Shown: piece after piece, positions 17,396-25,726 of the stretch
Layout: each line of letters begins with the position of its first letter
How positions within the stretch are numbered: position 1 is the stretch's first letter
Assembly: GCA_949296355.1 (NCBI GenBank)
Contig: CASFPS010000010.1
Location: forward strand, 32,825-96,824
Direction: 5' to 3'
From: an uncultured bacterium
Lineage (GTDB): Bacteria > Cyanobacteriota > Vampirovibrionia > Gastranaerophilales > Gastranaerophilaceae
DNA length: 64,000 bases
The notes under the pieces: model-generated
The model's database searches: none
Seen by the model: the letters and a program-made list of their open reading frames with translations, nothing else
What the model was told of the DNA's origin: nothing
Made by a program: the position numbers and the translations under genes

Positions 17396-17740
17396 CTAGT
17401 TTATCCCAAATTCTTTTAACAAAATTTGATACACACCTTCAATATTATTGTCAATTTCATTATTCCAAAATCGTATAACTTTAAATCCTCTTGAACTTAG
17501 AAACAAACTTCTTTTTTTGTCATATTCAATCCCTTCTGGCTCATTATGCTGTCCGCCGTCTATTTCAATTATTATTTTCTTTTCCCTGCAAACAAAATCT
17601 ACAATATAAGGCTCTATTGGATATTGTCTTAAAAACTTATAACCATAGAATTGTTTATTTCTAATAATATTCCAAAGTTTACGTTCCTGTTCTGTCAAGT
17701 TTTTTCTTAAATATCGAGCTTTTGTTTGTAAATCATCCAT
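17396..17740 (-). CDS. DUF559 / Vsr-like endonuclease-domain protein
   Basis: The 114-residue protein matches the DUF559 family: ARYLRKNLTEQERKLWNIIRN at the N-terminus, then GYKFLRQYPIEPYIVDFVC, IIIEIDGGQH, YDKKRSLFL and VIRFWNNEI. These contain the D, E-x-D and Q/H residues of a PD-(D/E)XK-type fold related to Vsr nucleases. The gene occupies the place of a spacer between units 3 and 4 of the repeat array and ends right at unit 3. A TAAAAT 6 bases before its ATG is the only promoter sign; there is no Shine-Dalgarno. No methylase is near, so a restriction role is not supported. A link with repeat mobility is inference. Confidence 0.85.
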   Translation of the reverse strand: MDDLQTKARYLRKNLTEQERKLWNIIRNKQFYGYKFLRQYPIEPYIVDFVCREKKIIIEIDGGQHNEPEGIEYDKKRSLFLSSRGFKVIRFWNNEIDNNIEGVYQILLKEFGIN

Positions 17741-17759
17741 AAAGAAATTTTATCACAAA

Positions 17760-18109
17760 AGCACCCATCCTAACCTTCCCTCAAAGGGAAGGAACGCGCC
17801 CAACTTGGCGCTTCCCCTCCCTATATGAGGGAGGGAGGGGTGGGTGATGAGGTTTTAAATCCACAATCCGCAAAATTATTTTTACCTAATATGCACCCTT
17901 CCTAGCCTTCCCTCAAAGGGAAGGAATGCGCCCGACTTGGCGCTCTCCCTCCCTATATGAGGGAGGGCGGGGTGATAAGGTTTTAAATCCACAATCCGCA
18001 AAATTATTTTTACCTAATATGCACCCTTCCTAACCTTCCCTCAAGGGAAGGAATACGCCCAACTTGGCGCTTCCCCTCCCTATGCGAGGGAGGGTGGGGT
18101 GGGTGATAA
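17760..18109. repeat. Cloverleaf-like tandem repeat array, units 4-6
   Basis: Units at 17760-17850, 17893-17977 and 18021-18109 have the same three hairpins as units 1-3. The spacers (TTTTAAATCCACAATCCGC to ATTATTTTTACCTAATATGC) are nearly identical to each other. Arm differences such as CCTTCCCTCAAGGGAAGG keep the pairing. Confidence 0.85.
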
Positions 18110-18131
18110 CTTATATTAACCACTTTTTAGT

Positions 18132-18160
18132 TTGACTTACAAAGATGTTTATATTATTAT
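18132..18160 (+). promoter_or_regulatory. Promoter of tRNA-Leu
   Basis: TTGACT and TATTAT are separated by 17 bases. The predicted transcript would start about 20 bases before the tRNA. Confidence 0.6.
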
Positions 18161-18187
18161 TGGTTTGTTGAAAATTAAAAACAATAA

Positions 18188-18274
18188 GCCCTTGTGGCGG
18201 AATCGGTAGACGCGTTGGACTTAAAATCCAATCGGGGTTCTCCCTCGGTGCCAGTTCAAGTCTGGCCAAGGGCA
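18188..18274 (+). tRNA. tRNA-Leu (anticodon UAA)
   Basis: The acceptor arms GCCCTTG and CAAGGGC pair. The anticodon stem TTGGA/TCCAA encloses CTTAAAA, giving anticodon UAA. A long variable arm (GGGGTTCTCCCTC region) and the GTTCAAGTC T-loop confirm a class II leucine tRNA. CCA is not encoded. There is no group I intron in the anticodon loop, although many cyanobacterial tRNA-Leu(UAA) genes have one. Confidence 0.96.
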
Positions 18275-18281
18275 ATTTTAA

Positions 18282-18311
18282 AAGACTTACATACAGGTAA
18301 GTCTTTTTTTT
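18282..18311 (+). terminator. Intrinsic terminator of tRNA-Leu
   Basis: AAGACTTAC and GTAAGTCTT pair and are followed by eight T. Confidence 0.9.
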
Positions 18312-18442
18312 ATGGTTTTGTTGCTCGAACCTGCCGTATTTTATTTGCAGAATAGCAAGTTTTTTTATTCATTTATAGACTATTTTTTCAATTTTTGATA
18401 TTATTAAAGGGTGATATTATAATTTCACGCAAGGAGAGAAGT

Positions 18443-19807
18443 ATGCGTCAGAAACCAAAAGAACAGGACAGGATGGAGCGCCGCCATAATTTTCTTCCGG
18501 TAGAAGAAAATTTTACACCTGAACAGGTGAAGGAGGAAGCTTCAAGATGTTTGAGCTGTAAAAATCCGAGATGTGTAAAAGGATGCCCGGTTAACATTGA
18601 TATTCCGGGATTTATTAAGGCTTTAAAAGAAGATAAACTGGATGAAGCAGGAGAGATTATAAGAAATACAAGTATGCTTCCTTCTGTATGCGGCAGAGTT
18701 TGCCCGCAGGAAAGACAGTGCGAGGGACAGTGTGTTCTCGGAATCAAAGGAGAAGCTGTTGCAATAGGTGCTCTGGAAAGATATGTCGGCGATAATACTT
18801 CTGCAAAACCTGTAGAAATAGTACCTTCCGGAAAAAAGGTTGCAATAGTAGGCTCAGGATGTGCAGGTATTACCGCTGCTTCCGATTTAAGAAAAGCCGG
18901 TCATGATGTAACGATTTTTGAAGCTCTTCACGAGTTTGGCGGAGTTTTAAGATACGGAATCCCGCCTTTCAGACTTCCGAGAACGGTTCTTGACAGAGAA
19001 ATCAATAACCTTAAAGATATGGGCGTTAAGTTCGAAAAAAATGTTATAGTAGGCAAGTCCATTACGCTTAAGCAGCTTAAAGAAGACGGATATGATGCAA
19101 TATTTATCTGCTCAGGCGCCGGACTTCCCAAGATGATGAATATACCGGGTGAAAATCTGAACGGAGTTTATTCCGCAAACGAGTTTTTAACAAGAGTAAA
19201 TTTGATGCATGCAAATGAAAAAGATTCTGCAACTCCTTTAAGAGTCGGAAAGTCAGTTGCCGTAATCGGCGGCGGCAATGTAGCAATGGATGCAGCAAGA
19301 ACCGCTGTCAGAGTAGGTTTTGAAAAGGTTTATATTGTTTATAGAAGAACAGAGGCTGAACTTCCTGCCCGTCTGGAAGAAATTCGTCACGCTAAAGAAG
19401 AGGGCGTGATGTTTCATTTTCTCCATGCACCGGTTGAAATTTACAACAAAGACGGCTATGTAGATGGTATGAAGTTTGAAATAATGGAGCTTGGCGAACC
19501 TGATGAGTCAGGAAGACGCAGACCTATCGGAACAGGACGTTATACTGATTTGGATGTGGATTCTGTAATCGTAGCGCTGGGTACGGGTCCTAACCCGATT
19601 ATTCAAAAATCCGCACACACTGACGGCTTGGATTTTGAAGTTGATTCAAAGGGATATTTTACCGTTGATCCTGAGACAAGAGAAACTTCTATCCCGACTG
19701 TTTATGCCGGCGGTGATGTTGCTCCTGTCGGAGCTTCAAATGCAATAAACGCAATGGGAGCAGGCAAAAAAGCAGCTAAGGCTATAAATGAATATTTAGC
19801 AAAATAA
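18443..19807 (+). CDS. gltD: NADPH-dependent glutamate synthase small-subunit-type oxidoreductase
   Basis: The start at 18443 follows AAGGAGAG. The 454 residues begin with the Fe-S adrenodoxin-reductase-like domain: CLSCKNPRCVKGCP and CGRVCPQERQCEGQC give the cysteines for two clusters. An FAD site (VAIVGSGCAGITAASDL near residue 134) and an NADPH site (VAVIGGGNVAMDAARTA near residue 272) follow, ending in YAGGDVAPVGASNAINAMGAGKKAA. The length fits homotetrameric GltA-type enzymes and the NfnB/SudA group as well as GltD. No glutamate synthase large subunit or NfnA-like partner is adjacent, so the precise reaction is open. Confidence 0.85.
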   Translation: MRQKPKEQDRMERRHNFLPVEENFTPEQVKEEASRCLSCKNPRCVKGCPVNIDIPGFIKALKEDKLDEAGEIIRNTSMLPSVCGRVCPQERQCEGQCVLGIKGEAVAIGALERYVGDNTSAKPVEIVPSGKKVAIVGSGCAGITAASDLRKAGHDVTIFEALHEFGGVLRYGIPPFRLPRTVLDREINNLKDMGVKFEKNVIVGKSITLKQLKEDGYDAIFICSGAGLPKMMNIPGENLNGVYSANEFLTRVNLMHANEKDSATPLRVGKSVAVIGGGNVAMDAARTAVRVGFEKVYIVYRRTEAELPARLEEIRHAKEEGVMFHFLHAPVEIYNKDGYVDGMKFEIMELGEPDESGRRRPIGTGRYTDLDVDSVIVALGTGPNPIIQKSAHTDGLDFEVDSKGYFTVDPETRETSIPTVYAGGDVAPVGASNAINAMGAGKKAAKAINEYLAK

Positions 19808-19826
19808 AATTAATAAGTTAAAAAAG

Positions 19827-19855
19827 TTTACAAGACTTTTATTTTATGATATAGT
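19827..19855 (+). promoter_or_regulatory. Promoter of pilT
   Basis: TTTACA and TATAGT are separated by 17 bases. The predicted start near 19862 leaves a leader of about 90 bases before the ATG. Confidence 0.55.
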
Positions 19856-19949
19856 TTTTATGTAAAAGAGTGCTAAAAGGGTGATTATAATTTCTGATAG
19901 TTTTCAAGAGTCGTAATTTCCCCCAAGTGCAAAAAATGAGGGCTTTTTA

Positions 19950-21020
19950 ATGCTTATAGAAAAATATTTGGAAGTTGTTGTTAAACAAAGAGGATCAGAC
20001 TTACACATTTCTGCCGGTCTGCCTCCTGTCGTTCGTATAGACGGTAACCTCCAGAGAATGGATGTTCCTGCTCTTAAACCCGAAGAAGTCGAATTGCTTT
20101 TATTCCCGATGCTGAATAAAGAACAAAGACGTAAGCTTGAACAAGACTGGGAATTAGACTTTTCATACGGCATTCAGGGACTTAGCCGTTTCAGGGTTAA
20201 TATTTATAAAGACAGAGGAAATTATGCGGCTGCATTCCGTGTAATTGCTTCAAAAGTTCCGTCTTTTAAAGAATTAGGCTTATCAGATACAGTAAGAAAG
20301 ATTTCTGAAAAACCGCGCGGATTGGTTCTGGTAACAGGTCCTACCGGTTCAGGTAAATCAACTACACTTGCTGCAATGATTAACTATATTAATGAAACAC
20401 GTTCAGAACACATTTTGACGATTGAAGACCCTATCGAATTTATTCACCCGTCAAAACGTTCTATCATTCACCAGAGAGAATTAGGTCAGGATACAAGAAG
20501 TTTTGCTAACGCTCTTAAATCAGCACTTCGTGAAGACCCTGATATCATTCTGGTTGGTGAGATGCGTGACTTGGATACAATTCGTTTGGCATTGACTGCT
20601 GCAGAAACAGGTCACTTAGTATTTGGTACCCTGCACACCTCTTCTGCTTCACAAACAATTGACCGTATTATTGACGTATTTCCGGAAGGTCAGCAGCAGC
20701 AGGTTCGTGTACAGCTTTCTAACTCATTAGTTGCTGTATTCTCTCAAACCTTACTTCCGCTTCTTCAGGCAGACGGTACGAAGAGCGGTCGAGTTATGGC
20801 TCAGGAAGTCATGCTTGTTATCCCTGCTATTGCTAACCTGATTCGTGAAGCAAAAGCAGCTCAAATATATTCAACAATGCAAACTAACTCAGGGTTCGGT
20901 ATGCAGACTCTTGAGATGTCTCTCAGAGATTTGTATATGAGAAAGAAAATTACTCTTGAGGATGCTCTGGCTCGTTCAAGCAGACCGGAGGAATTCAAGA
21001 GAGGTTTGCAGAACTCATAA
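19950..21020 (+). CDS. pilT: Twitching motility / type IV pilus retraction ATPase
   Basis: PilT is the hexameric ATPase that depolymerises type IV pili. The 356 residues include the N-terminal PAS-like domain (SDLHISAGLPPVVRIDGNL), Walker A VTGPTGSGKSTTLA near residue 130, the Asp box LTIEDPIEFIH, Walker B DPDIILVGEMRD, the His box GHLVFGTLHTSSA, and the C-terminal AIANLIREAKAAQIYSTMQT, which includes the retraction motif AIRNLIRE-like segment. No pilus structural genes are in the window. It is a single-gene unit with its own promoter and terminator. Confidence 0.95.
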   Translation: MLIEKYLEVVVKQRGSDLHISAGLPPVVRIDGNLQRMDVPALKPEEVELLLFPMLNKEQRRKLEQDWELDFSYGIQGLSRFRVNIYKDRGNYAAAFRVIASKVPSFKELGLSDTVRKISEKPRGLVLVTGPTGSGKSTTLAAMINYINETRSEHILTIEDPIEFIHPSKRSIIHQRELGQDTRSFANALKSALREDPDIILVGEMRDLDTIRLALTAAETGHLVFGTLHTSSASQTIDRIIDVFPEGQQQQVRVQLSNSLVAVFSQTLLPLLQADGTKSGRVMAQEVMLVIPAIANLIREAKAAQIYSTMQTNSGFGMQTLEMSLRDLYMRKKITLEDALARSSRPEEFKRGLQNS

Positions 21021-21036
21021 AAAAGTTAAACACAAG

Positions 21037-21064
21037 AAAAGACGAGTTTATCTCGTCTTTTTTA
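21037..21064 (+). terminator. Intrinsic terminator of pilT
   Basis: AAGACGAG and CTCGTCTT pair around a 5-base loop and are followed by TTTTTA. Confidence 0.88.
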
Positions 21065-21149
21065 TTGCTAAAATATTGATTTTTACAAGTGTTTATACTA
21101 CATTTATTATTGTACAGAGAAAAGCTTTTTAAAAAGGAGGAAGCATTCT

Positions 21150-22748
21150 ATGGAAACATACGGAATAGAAAAATTTGGTATTATAGGACCAAAAGCAGTT
21201 TATCGTAATTTAACTCCTGCTCAATTAACAGAAGCTGCATTACGCAGAGGTGAAGGCTCATTGAGCAATACCGGCGCACTTGTTGTAACGACAGGTAAAT
21301 ACACCGGACGTTCACCTAAGGACAAATTTATTGTTGATACTGAAACAATTCACAATGAAATTGCTTGGGGTAAAGTTAACCGCCCTATAAGCAGAGAAAA
21401 ATTTAACTCAATCAAGGGTAAGATTGCATCTTACTTACAAAACCGTGAAATCTTTATTTTTGATGGTTTTGCAGGTGCAGACAAAACTTACACCCAAAAA
21501 TTCAGAGTAATCAACGAACTTGCAAGCCAGAATTTGTTTATTCACCAGTTGTTAATCAGACCGACTGCTGAAGAATTAGCAAACTACGGCGAAGCAGATT
21601 ACACAATTCTTTGCGCTCCTGGATTCAAATGTGATCCGGAAGTTGACGGTGTAAATTCAGAAGCTTGCATTGCAATCGACTATGAAGCACATGAAATCAT
21701 TATTTGCGGTTCACAATACGCAGGTGAAATCAAAAAATCTGTATTTGCAACTATGAACTATGTAATGACTAAGAAGAATGTTCTTCCTATGCACTGCTCG
21801 GCAAATATGGATCCTGTAACTCACGAAACTGCTGTATTCTTCGGTCTTTCAGGAACAGGTAAAACAACTCTATCAGCAGATCCTAACCGTAAGTTAATTG
21901 GTGATGACGAACACGGCTGGTCTCCTGACGGTGTATTTAACTTTGAAGGCGGATGCTACGCAAAATGTATCAACCTTTCTGCTGAACATGAACCGGAAAT
22001 TTATAATGCAATTAAGTTCGGTTCACTTGTAGAAAACGTTGTTATGAATCCTGAAACAAGAGAATTTGATTTCAATGACGGTTCATTGACTGAAAACACA
22101 CGTGTAGGCTATCCGATTAACTACATTGATAATGCTCAAATCCCTTCAATGGGCGGGATTCCAAAAGTTGTTATCTTCTTAACAGCAGATGCATTCGGTG
22201 TATTACCTCCAATTTCAAGATTGGATAAGAATGCTGCAATGTACCACTTTGTAACCGGCTTTACTTCTAAATTAGCTGGTACAGAAAGAGGCGTAACTGA
22301 ACCGCAGCCAACATTCTCAACATTGTTCGGCGAACCGTTCATGCCGATGGATGCTTCAGTTTATGCTAAGATGCTCGGTGAAAAGCTTGAAAAATACGGC
22401 ACTAAAGTATACTTGGTTAACACAGGATGGGCTGGCGGCTCTGCTTCATCAGGTGCAAAACGTATGAAATTGGCTTACACAAGAGCTATGGTAACTGCTG
22501 CATTGAACGGCTCATTTGATAATGTAGAATTCAAACACCATGACGTATTCAATGTAGATTATCCTACATCTTGTCCTGATGTACCTTCTGAAATGCTTGA
22601 TGCAAGAGGTATGTGGGCAGATAAGAATGCTTATGATGAAGCTGCTAACAAGCTTGCTCAAATGTTTGCAGACAACTTTGCCGCTAAATATCCAAATATG
22701 CCGGCTGAAATTGTTAATGCAGGTCCTAGAGCAACTGCTAACGTATAA
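21150..22748 (+). CDS. pckA: Phosphoenolpyruvate carboxykinase (ATP)
   Basis: The enzyme interconverts oxaloacetate and PEP with ATP/ADP; in fermenting gut bacteria it often runs in the carboxylating direction toward succinate. The 532 residues include VVTTGKYTGRSPKDKFIV, MHCSANMD, the kinase P-loop FGLSGTGKTTLSADPNR near residue 230, LIGDDEHGW, EGGCYAKCI, and the C-terminal NTGWAGGSASSG. An AAAAAGGAGG site precedes the ATG. The 3' end is closed by a strong two-sided hairpin. Codon use is even and favours highly expressed codons. Confidence 0.97.
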   Translation: METYGIEKFGIIGPKAVYRNLTPAQLTEAALRRGEGSLSNTGALVVTTGKYTGRSPKDKFIVDTETIHNEIAWGKVNRPISREKFNSIKGKIASYLQNREIFIFDGFAGADKTYTQKFRVINELASQNLFIHQLLIRPTAEELANYGEADYTILCAPGFKCDPEVDGVNSEACIAIDYEAHEIIICGSQYAGEIKKSVFATMNYVMTKKNVLPMHCSANMDPVTHETAVFFGLSGTGKTTLSADPNRKLIGDDEHGWSPDGVFNFEGGCYAKCINLSAEHEPEIYNAIKFGSLVENVVMNPETREFDFNDGSLTENTRVGYPINYIDNAQIPSMGGIPKVVIFLTADAFGVLPPISRLDKNAAMYHFVTGFTSKLAGTERGVTEPQPTFSTLFGEPFMPMDASVYAKMLGEKLEKYGTKVYLVNTGWAGGSASSGAKRMKLAYTRAMVTAALNGSFDNVEFKHHDVFNVDYPTSCPDVPSEMLDARGMWADKNAYDEAANKLAQMFADNFAAKYPNMPAEIVNAGPRATANV

Positions 22749-22766
22749 GTTAATTTTATTTAATTT

Positions 22767-22805
22767 AAACCGGCGCCGTAAGATTTTACGGCGCCGGTTT
22801 TATTA
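22767..22805. terminator. Strong terminator hairpin after pckA
   Basis: A 15-base stem (AAACCGGCGCCGTAA with its complement) has a 3-base loop and is flanked by T-rich sequence on the + side and A-rich sequence on the other, so it could work in both directions. Confidence 0.88.
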
Positions 22806-22861
22806 CATTTATTACAAATTAATACTACAAAATGTATATTTTGTTACTTTTTTTAATTTAT

Positions 22862-23026
22862 ATATCTTCATTTTTTCTTCTTTGTTTTTCAAAGAAGAAA
22901 AAATGAAGCAAAAAAGAAGAAATATTGTTGTTTTGAATGCTCTTCGAGCATAGGATTGAACGGCTGATGCGGGCAAAGCCCGCACATTGCCCCTCGCTAA
23001 AAACACTCGGGAGGGCTTCGCCGCTG
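22862..23026 (+). repeat. Element F, copy 2
   Basis: The copy starts with the hairpin CTTCATTTTTTCTTCTTT/AAAGAAGAAAAAATGAAG, then TGCTCTTCGAGCA and GCGGGCAAAGCCCGC palindromes, then CCCCTCGCTAAAAACACTCGGG, and ends in GGGCTTCGCCGCTG. Confidence 0.85.
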
Positions 23027-23773
23027 TTAGAAATTATTATATGGTAGTCGGGGTAGTAGTGTGGAGCTTGCTCCACAACTATTGTGTAAGTTATTGTAGG
23101 GCTTTTTTATTCCGGTGGGAACGCTAACGCTTTTCCCACCCTACTACTATATTTACTTAATATCATACTGAACTTACCAGTTTGGAGTCATTGCGGGGGT
23201 AAATATTTGGACTGGTAAGTTTAACTTACCAGTTTGAGGTCATTGCGGGGGTAAATATTTGGACTGGTAAGTTTAACTTACCAGTAGATTCGTGGCAATC
23301 CATATTGTTATCGTTGGGTTTCACCCAACCTACAATTTTATAACACGTGTTGCGCCGCGAGCGTGTTATGCGTCAGCATAACAATAGCGAGAACCTGCAG
23401 GCTTTGCCTGCAACAGCCATTCAGACAACGCTCGTAAGAGCGTAGAAAACAATTGCGTGATTTCTCTTTCTTTTCGTCCTTTTCTTTCTCTTTATATCGC
23501 AATAAAAGAGAAAGAAAAGGACAAATAAAATAGAAAAGATAAAAAGTAAATAGGTCGGGCTAAAGCCCGACAATAACTGTGTTTACAGGCTGGGAAGAGT
23601 GTTAGTAGTAGCGTTCCCACCGGAATAGAAAAGCCCTACAATAACTTACACAATGGTTGTGGAGCAAGCTCCACACTACTGCTTCCCCCCAACATAAAAC
23701 AGTTATTGTTGGGTTAGTAAACCCAACCTACATTTTTATAATTAACTCGTGGCGTAAAATTTGCTAAATATGA

Positions 23774-23942
23774 CAGTGGCGAAGCCCTCCAGAGCGTTTT
23801 TAGCGAGGGGCAATGTGCGGGCTTTGCCCGCAGCAGCCGTTCAATCCTATGCTCGAAGAGCATTCAAAACAACAATATTTCTTCTTTTTTGCTTCATTTT
23901 TTCTTCTTTAAATAACAAAGAAGAAAAAATGAAGACATATAA
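23774..23942 (-). repeat. Element F, copy 3 (inverted)
   Basis: This is the reverse complement of copy 2 with few changes. The match continues about 30 bases past the element (AAATTAAAAAAAGTAATAAAAT), showing that both copies were duplicated with flanking DNA. Confidence 0.85.
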
Positions 23943-23980
23943 ATTAAAAAAAGTAATAAAATATACAAAAAATTATAAAT

Positions 23981-24607
23981 CTAAGAAGCCTGAGGTCTTA
24001 TAAACCCTATAGGTTTTCTTGAAGTATCTTTTTTGTCTTTCAAAAAGTCCATCAGGGCTTTATCAAAATCTTCCTGCGTGATTTTGAAATTTTTAATATC
24101 CATAACTGAGTAAGTAGAATTTTCCATTTTTTCAAAAATACCTGCTCTTACAAACCCGTTATTGTGAGCTTCGTTAACAATATGTCTTACGTCGGCTCCG
24201 GTTGCCTTTATATTAACCAGTTTATCAAGCATGTCATCAATGTTAATGTTTTCATCAAGTTTGCGATTTTGGGTATTTATTTTAAAGATTTCTCTCAGCC
24301 CTTCTTTATCAGGCGGAGTCACTTCATAGTGCTTACCAAACCTTCCGGAGCGGACAACGGCGCTGTCAAGAGCTTTAAAGTTATTGGTAGCAGCTATAAC
24401 AAAAACATCGTCATTTGCATTATCAATATCTGTCATCAGGGTAAGCAGCTGGTTTACAACTTTGTCTCCGTAAACATCTTTGCTGTCCCTTGTTCTTGCA
24501 ACGGCATCAAATTCATCCAGAAAAATAATAGTAGGCTGCTTTTCTTTAGCTTCGTCAAAAAGACTTCTCCAGTTTGCTTCTGATTCCCCGACCCACTTTG
24601 ACTCCAA
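23981..24607 (-). CDS. AAA+ ATPase, C-terminal part (behind a -1 frameshift)
   Basis: The 208 residues from an internal ATG continue the gene that starts at 25497, but in the -1 frame. They hold the sensor and Walker B parts of a Cdc48/FtsH-type AAA+ module: SKWVGESEANWRSLFDEAKEKQP split by the junction, TIIFLDEFDAVA (Walker B), VFVIAATNNFKALDSAVVRSGRFGKHYEV (sensor 1 and arginine finger region), and a C-terminal lid with GADVRHIVNEAH. The true frame reaches upstream of this ATG into FLSLNGLDLE, which joins exactly to the Walker A part. Without a frameshift, this fragment alone cannot bind ATP. Confidence 0.75.
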   Translation of the reverse strand: MESKWVGESEANWRSLFDEAKEKQPTIIFLDEFDAVARTRDSKDVYGDKVVNQLLTLMTDIDNANDDVFVIAATNNFKALDSAVVRSGRFGKHYEVTPPDKEGLREIFKINTQNRKLDENINIDDMLDKLVNIKATGADVRHIVNEAHNNGFVRAGIFEKMENSTYSVMDIKNFKITQEDFDKALMDFLKDKKDTSRKPIGFIRPQAS

Positions 24608-24610
24608 ATC

Positions 24611-24634
24611 AAGCCCGTTGAGGCTTAAAAATTT
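24611..24634 (-). other. Frameshift site A AAT TTT with adjacent hairpin
   Basis: In the reading frame of the upstream part, codons GCA AAT TTT TAA contain a X XXY YYZ heptamer (A AAT TTT, 24628-24634) directly before the stop. A slip by -1 gives F-L-S-L-N-G, which matches the AAA+ family. The hairpin AAGCC/GGCTT (24611-24626) starts right after the slip site, which is closer than usual for a stimulator. Confidence 0.5.
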
Positions 24635-25497
24635 GCCCCTGCTTCATTTGCTAATGCTCTTGCAATGTGGGTTTTACCGGTTCCGGGAGGTCCGTAGAGA
24701 ATAAATCCGTGATTTAGTTCCATGCCTTCGTATGCGTAAGGATAACGGATAGGATAGATAATATCTTTTTTGAGTGAATCTTTCAATTCGTGAAGTCCGC
24801 CAACCTGCGCAAAAGTAACAGGAGTTGAGGATTTGTGTTTCTTCTGCATAAGCTGGGAGATAGTTTTTTTATTGATTTTTTCAATATTTTTATTCGCTTC
24901 CGATTCAAAATCAAACGCTCTTGTGAAATTTTTTCTAAACATGCTGAGGTCGGATTTTGGTTCTTCTTTTATTTTAAGCAAATTGCCGTTAACTGACAGT
25001 ATATCGTCACGTACTACATAAAAACTTTCTTTTGCCTTAAGAGGATAAGTTTTATTATCTGTAATAAGCGGAACTTCAAAGTCATTGAGATTTATAACCT
25101 CTGTATCGCCCATACTGTTTTTTATAAAACCGAGACAGCCTCCCAGATTTTCGTCAGGTATAAAGAAACCGCGTTTAATGGCATTTTTGATAAGTCCGGC
25201 GTTTTCATACATTTTCTTTGCGCACTCGTGCAGATTTTTCCCTATAAGAATCATATCCCCGAGCTTGAAATTCTGAAAAATGGACGCGAGTTTATCCTCA
25301 AGAGGAATTTGTTTAACAAGAGCTCTTGAAACTTCCGTTGTCCCTCTGAAATTTATCTGAGTCTGATTGTACGTAGAATTCAGATGATTAAGGTTAATTT
25401 CATTAGATTTTACTTCATCCGGAACTTCTTTTTTTGTTTTTAAAAGTACGTTGCTTTGATAGTGGTTTGTTTTTGCGCTAATCGGGTTGATTCTCAT
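24625..25497 (-). CDS. AAA+ ATPase, N-terminal part (ends in stop at the frameshift)
   Basis: The 290 residues start after an AGGAGGA site. The N-terminus (about 50 residues ending in INFRG) is of a type common in lineage-specific Melainabacteria proteins. The middle is a domain I do not recognise. The AAA+ module starts at about residue 228 (FAQVGGLHELKDSLKKDI) and reaches Walker A (LYGPPGTGKTHIARALANEAGANF) where TAA stops the frame. The rest of the ATPase continues in the -1 frame from 24624 down to 23981. Options are programmed frameshifting, a true mutation, or an assembly error in a T run. Confidence 0.75.
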   Translation of the reverse strand: MRINPISAKTNHYQSNVLLKTKKEVPDEVKSNEINLNHLNSTYNQTQINFRGTTEVSRALVKQIPLEDKLASIFQNFKLGDMILIGKNLHECAKKMYENAGLIKNAIKRGFFIPDENLGGCLGFIKNSMGDTEVINLNDFEVPLITDNKTYPLKAKESFYVVRDDILSVNGNLLKIKEEPKSDLSMFRKNFTRAFDFESEANKNIEKINKKTISQLMQKKHKSSTPVTFAQVGGLHELKDSLKKDIIYPIRYPYAYEGMELNHGFILYGPPGTGKTHIARALANEAGANF

Positions 25498-25720
25498 AGT
25501 ATCCTCCTCTTTTTCTGGAAAAAGGGCTTGTAAATTCTAAAGAATTTACAAGCCCCGTTAAAAATTTTTATATATAATTTGACCTAACAAAGTTGTAAAT
25601 TCACATTCGCACACCACGATAGAATGACCGGCATAATCACGCGGCATTTCTTAATTGATAGATGCATGTTAAGTGAATTAAAGTTAGTCAAATTTATCCC
25701 TTTTTTAAAAAATTGTAACT
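25498..25720 (-). promoter_or_regulatory. Candidate riboswitch/attenuator leader of the AAA+ gene
   Basis: The leader of about 220 bases has a long closing helix (AATTTGAC-TAAC at 25684-25695 with GTTAGGTCAAATT at 25576-25588, one bulge), a second helix AATTCAC/GTGAATT (25673-25679 with 25598-25604), a branched interior and then the terminator. The 3' side of the second helix overlaps the antiterminator strand 25593-25602. The two states are therefore mutually exclusive, as in transcriptional riboswitches. No known class was recognised. Confidence 0.5.
25519..25555 (-). terminator. Attenuator-type terminator in the AAA+ gene leader
   Basis: On the minus strand a 15-base stem (GGGCTTGTAAATTCT and its complement) is followed by CTTTTTCC, 22 bases before the start codon of the AAA+ gene. 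Its 5' arm can pair instead with GAATTTACAA at 25593-25602. Confidence 0.75.
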
Positions 25721-25726
25721 TTTACA

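Larger units (their letters stand above)
22806..23980. repeat. 1.1-kb nested inverted-repeat region
   Basis: No gene is supported. Outer arms are two copies of element F in opposite orientation (22829-23026 and 23774-23972). Inside them lie matching arms 23054-23124 and 23610-23678. The centre holds three CTTACCAGT-TTGCGGGGGTAAATATTTGGA units (about 23170-23290), a GCGCCGCGAGCGTGTTATGCG element (near 23351) and a long AGAGAAAGAAAAGGAC hairpin (about 23474-23523). Confidence 0.85.

Noticed and set aside
17396..17740. DUF559 protein as part of a restriction-modification system
   Set aside because: No methyltransferase or specificity gene is near, and the repeat context is unlike such loci.
17030..18109. 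Tandem repeats with regular spacers taken as a CRISPR array
   Set aside because: The units are about 90 bases with internal hairpins, the spacers are nearly identical to each other, and there are no cas genes.
18188..18274. Group I intron in tRNA-Leu(UAA), as in many Cyanobacteria
   Set aside because: The anticodon loop is continuous; the tRNA folds without removal of any bases.
22812..24003. Open frames of 60-80 codons inside element F copies
   Set aside because: The similar peptides follow from DNA similarity of the copies; the ends differ in each copy and there is no ribosome site. Kept as a note in the element F finding only.
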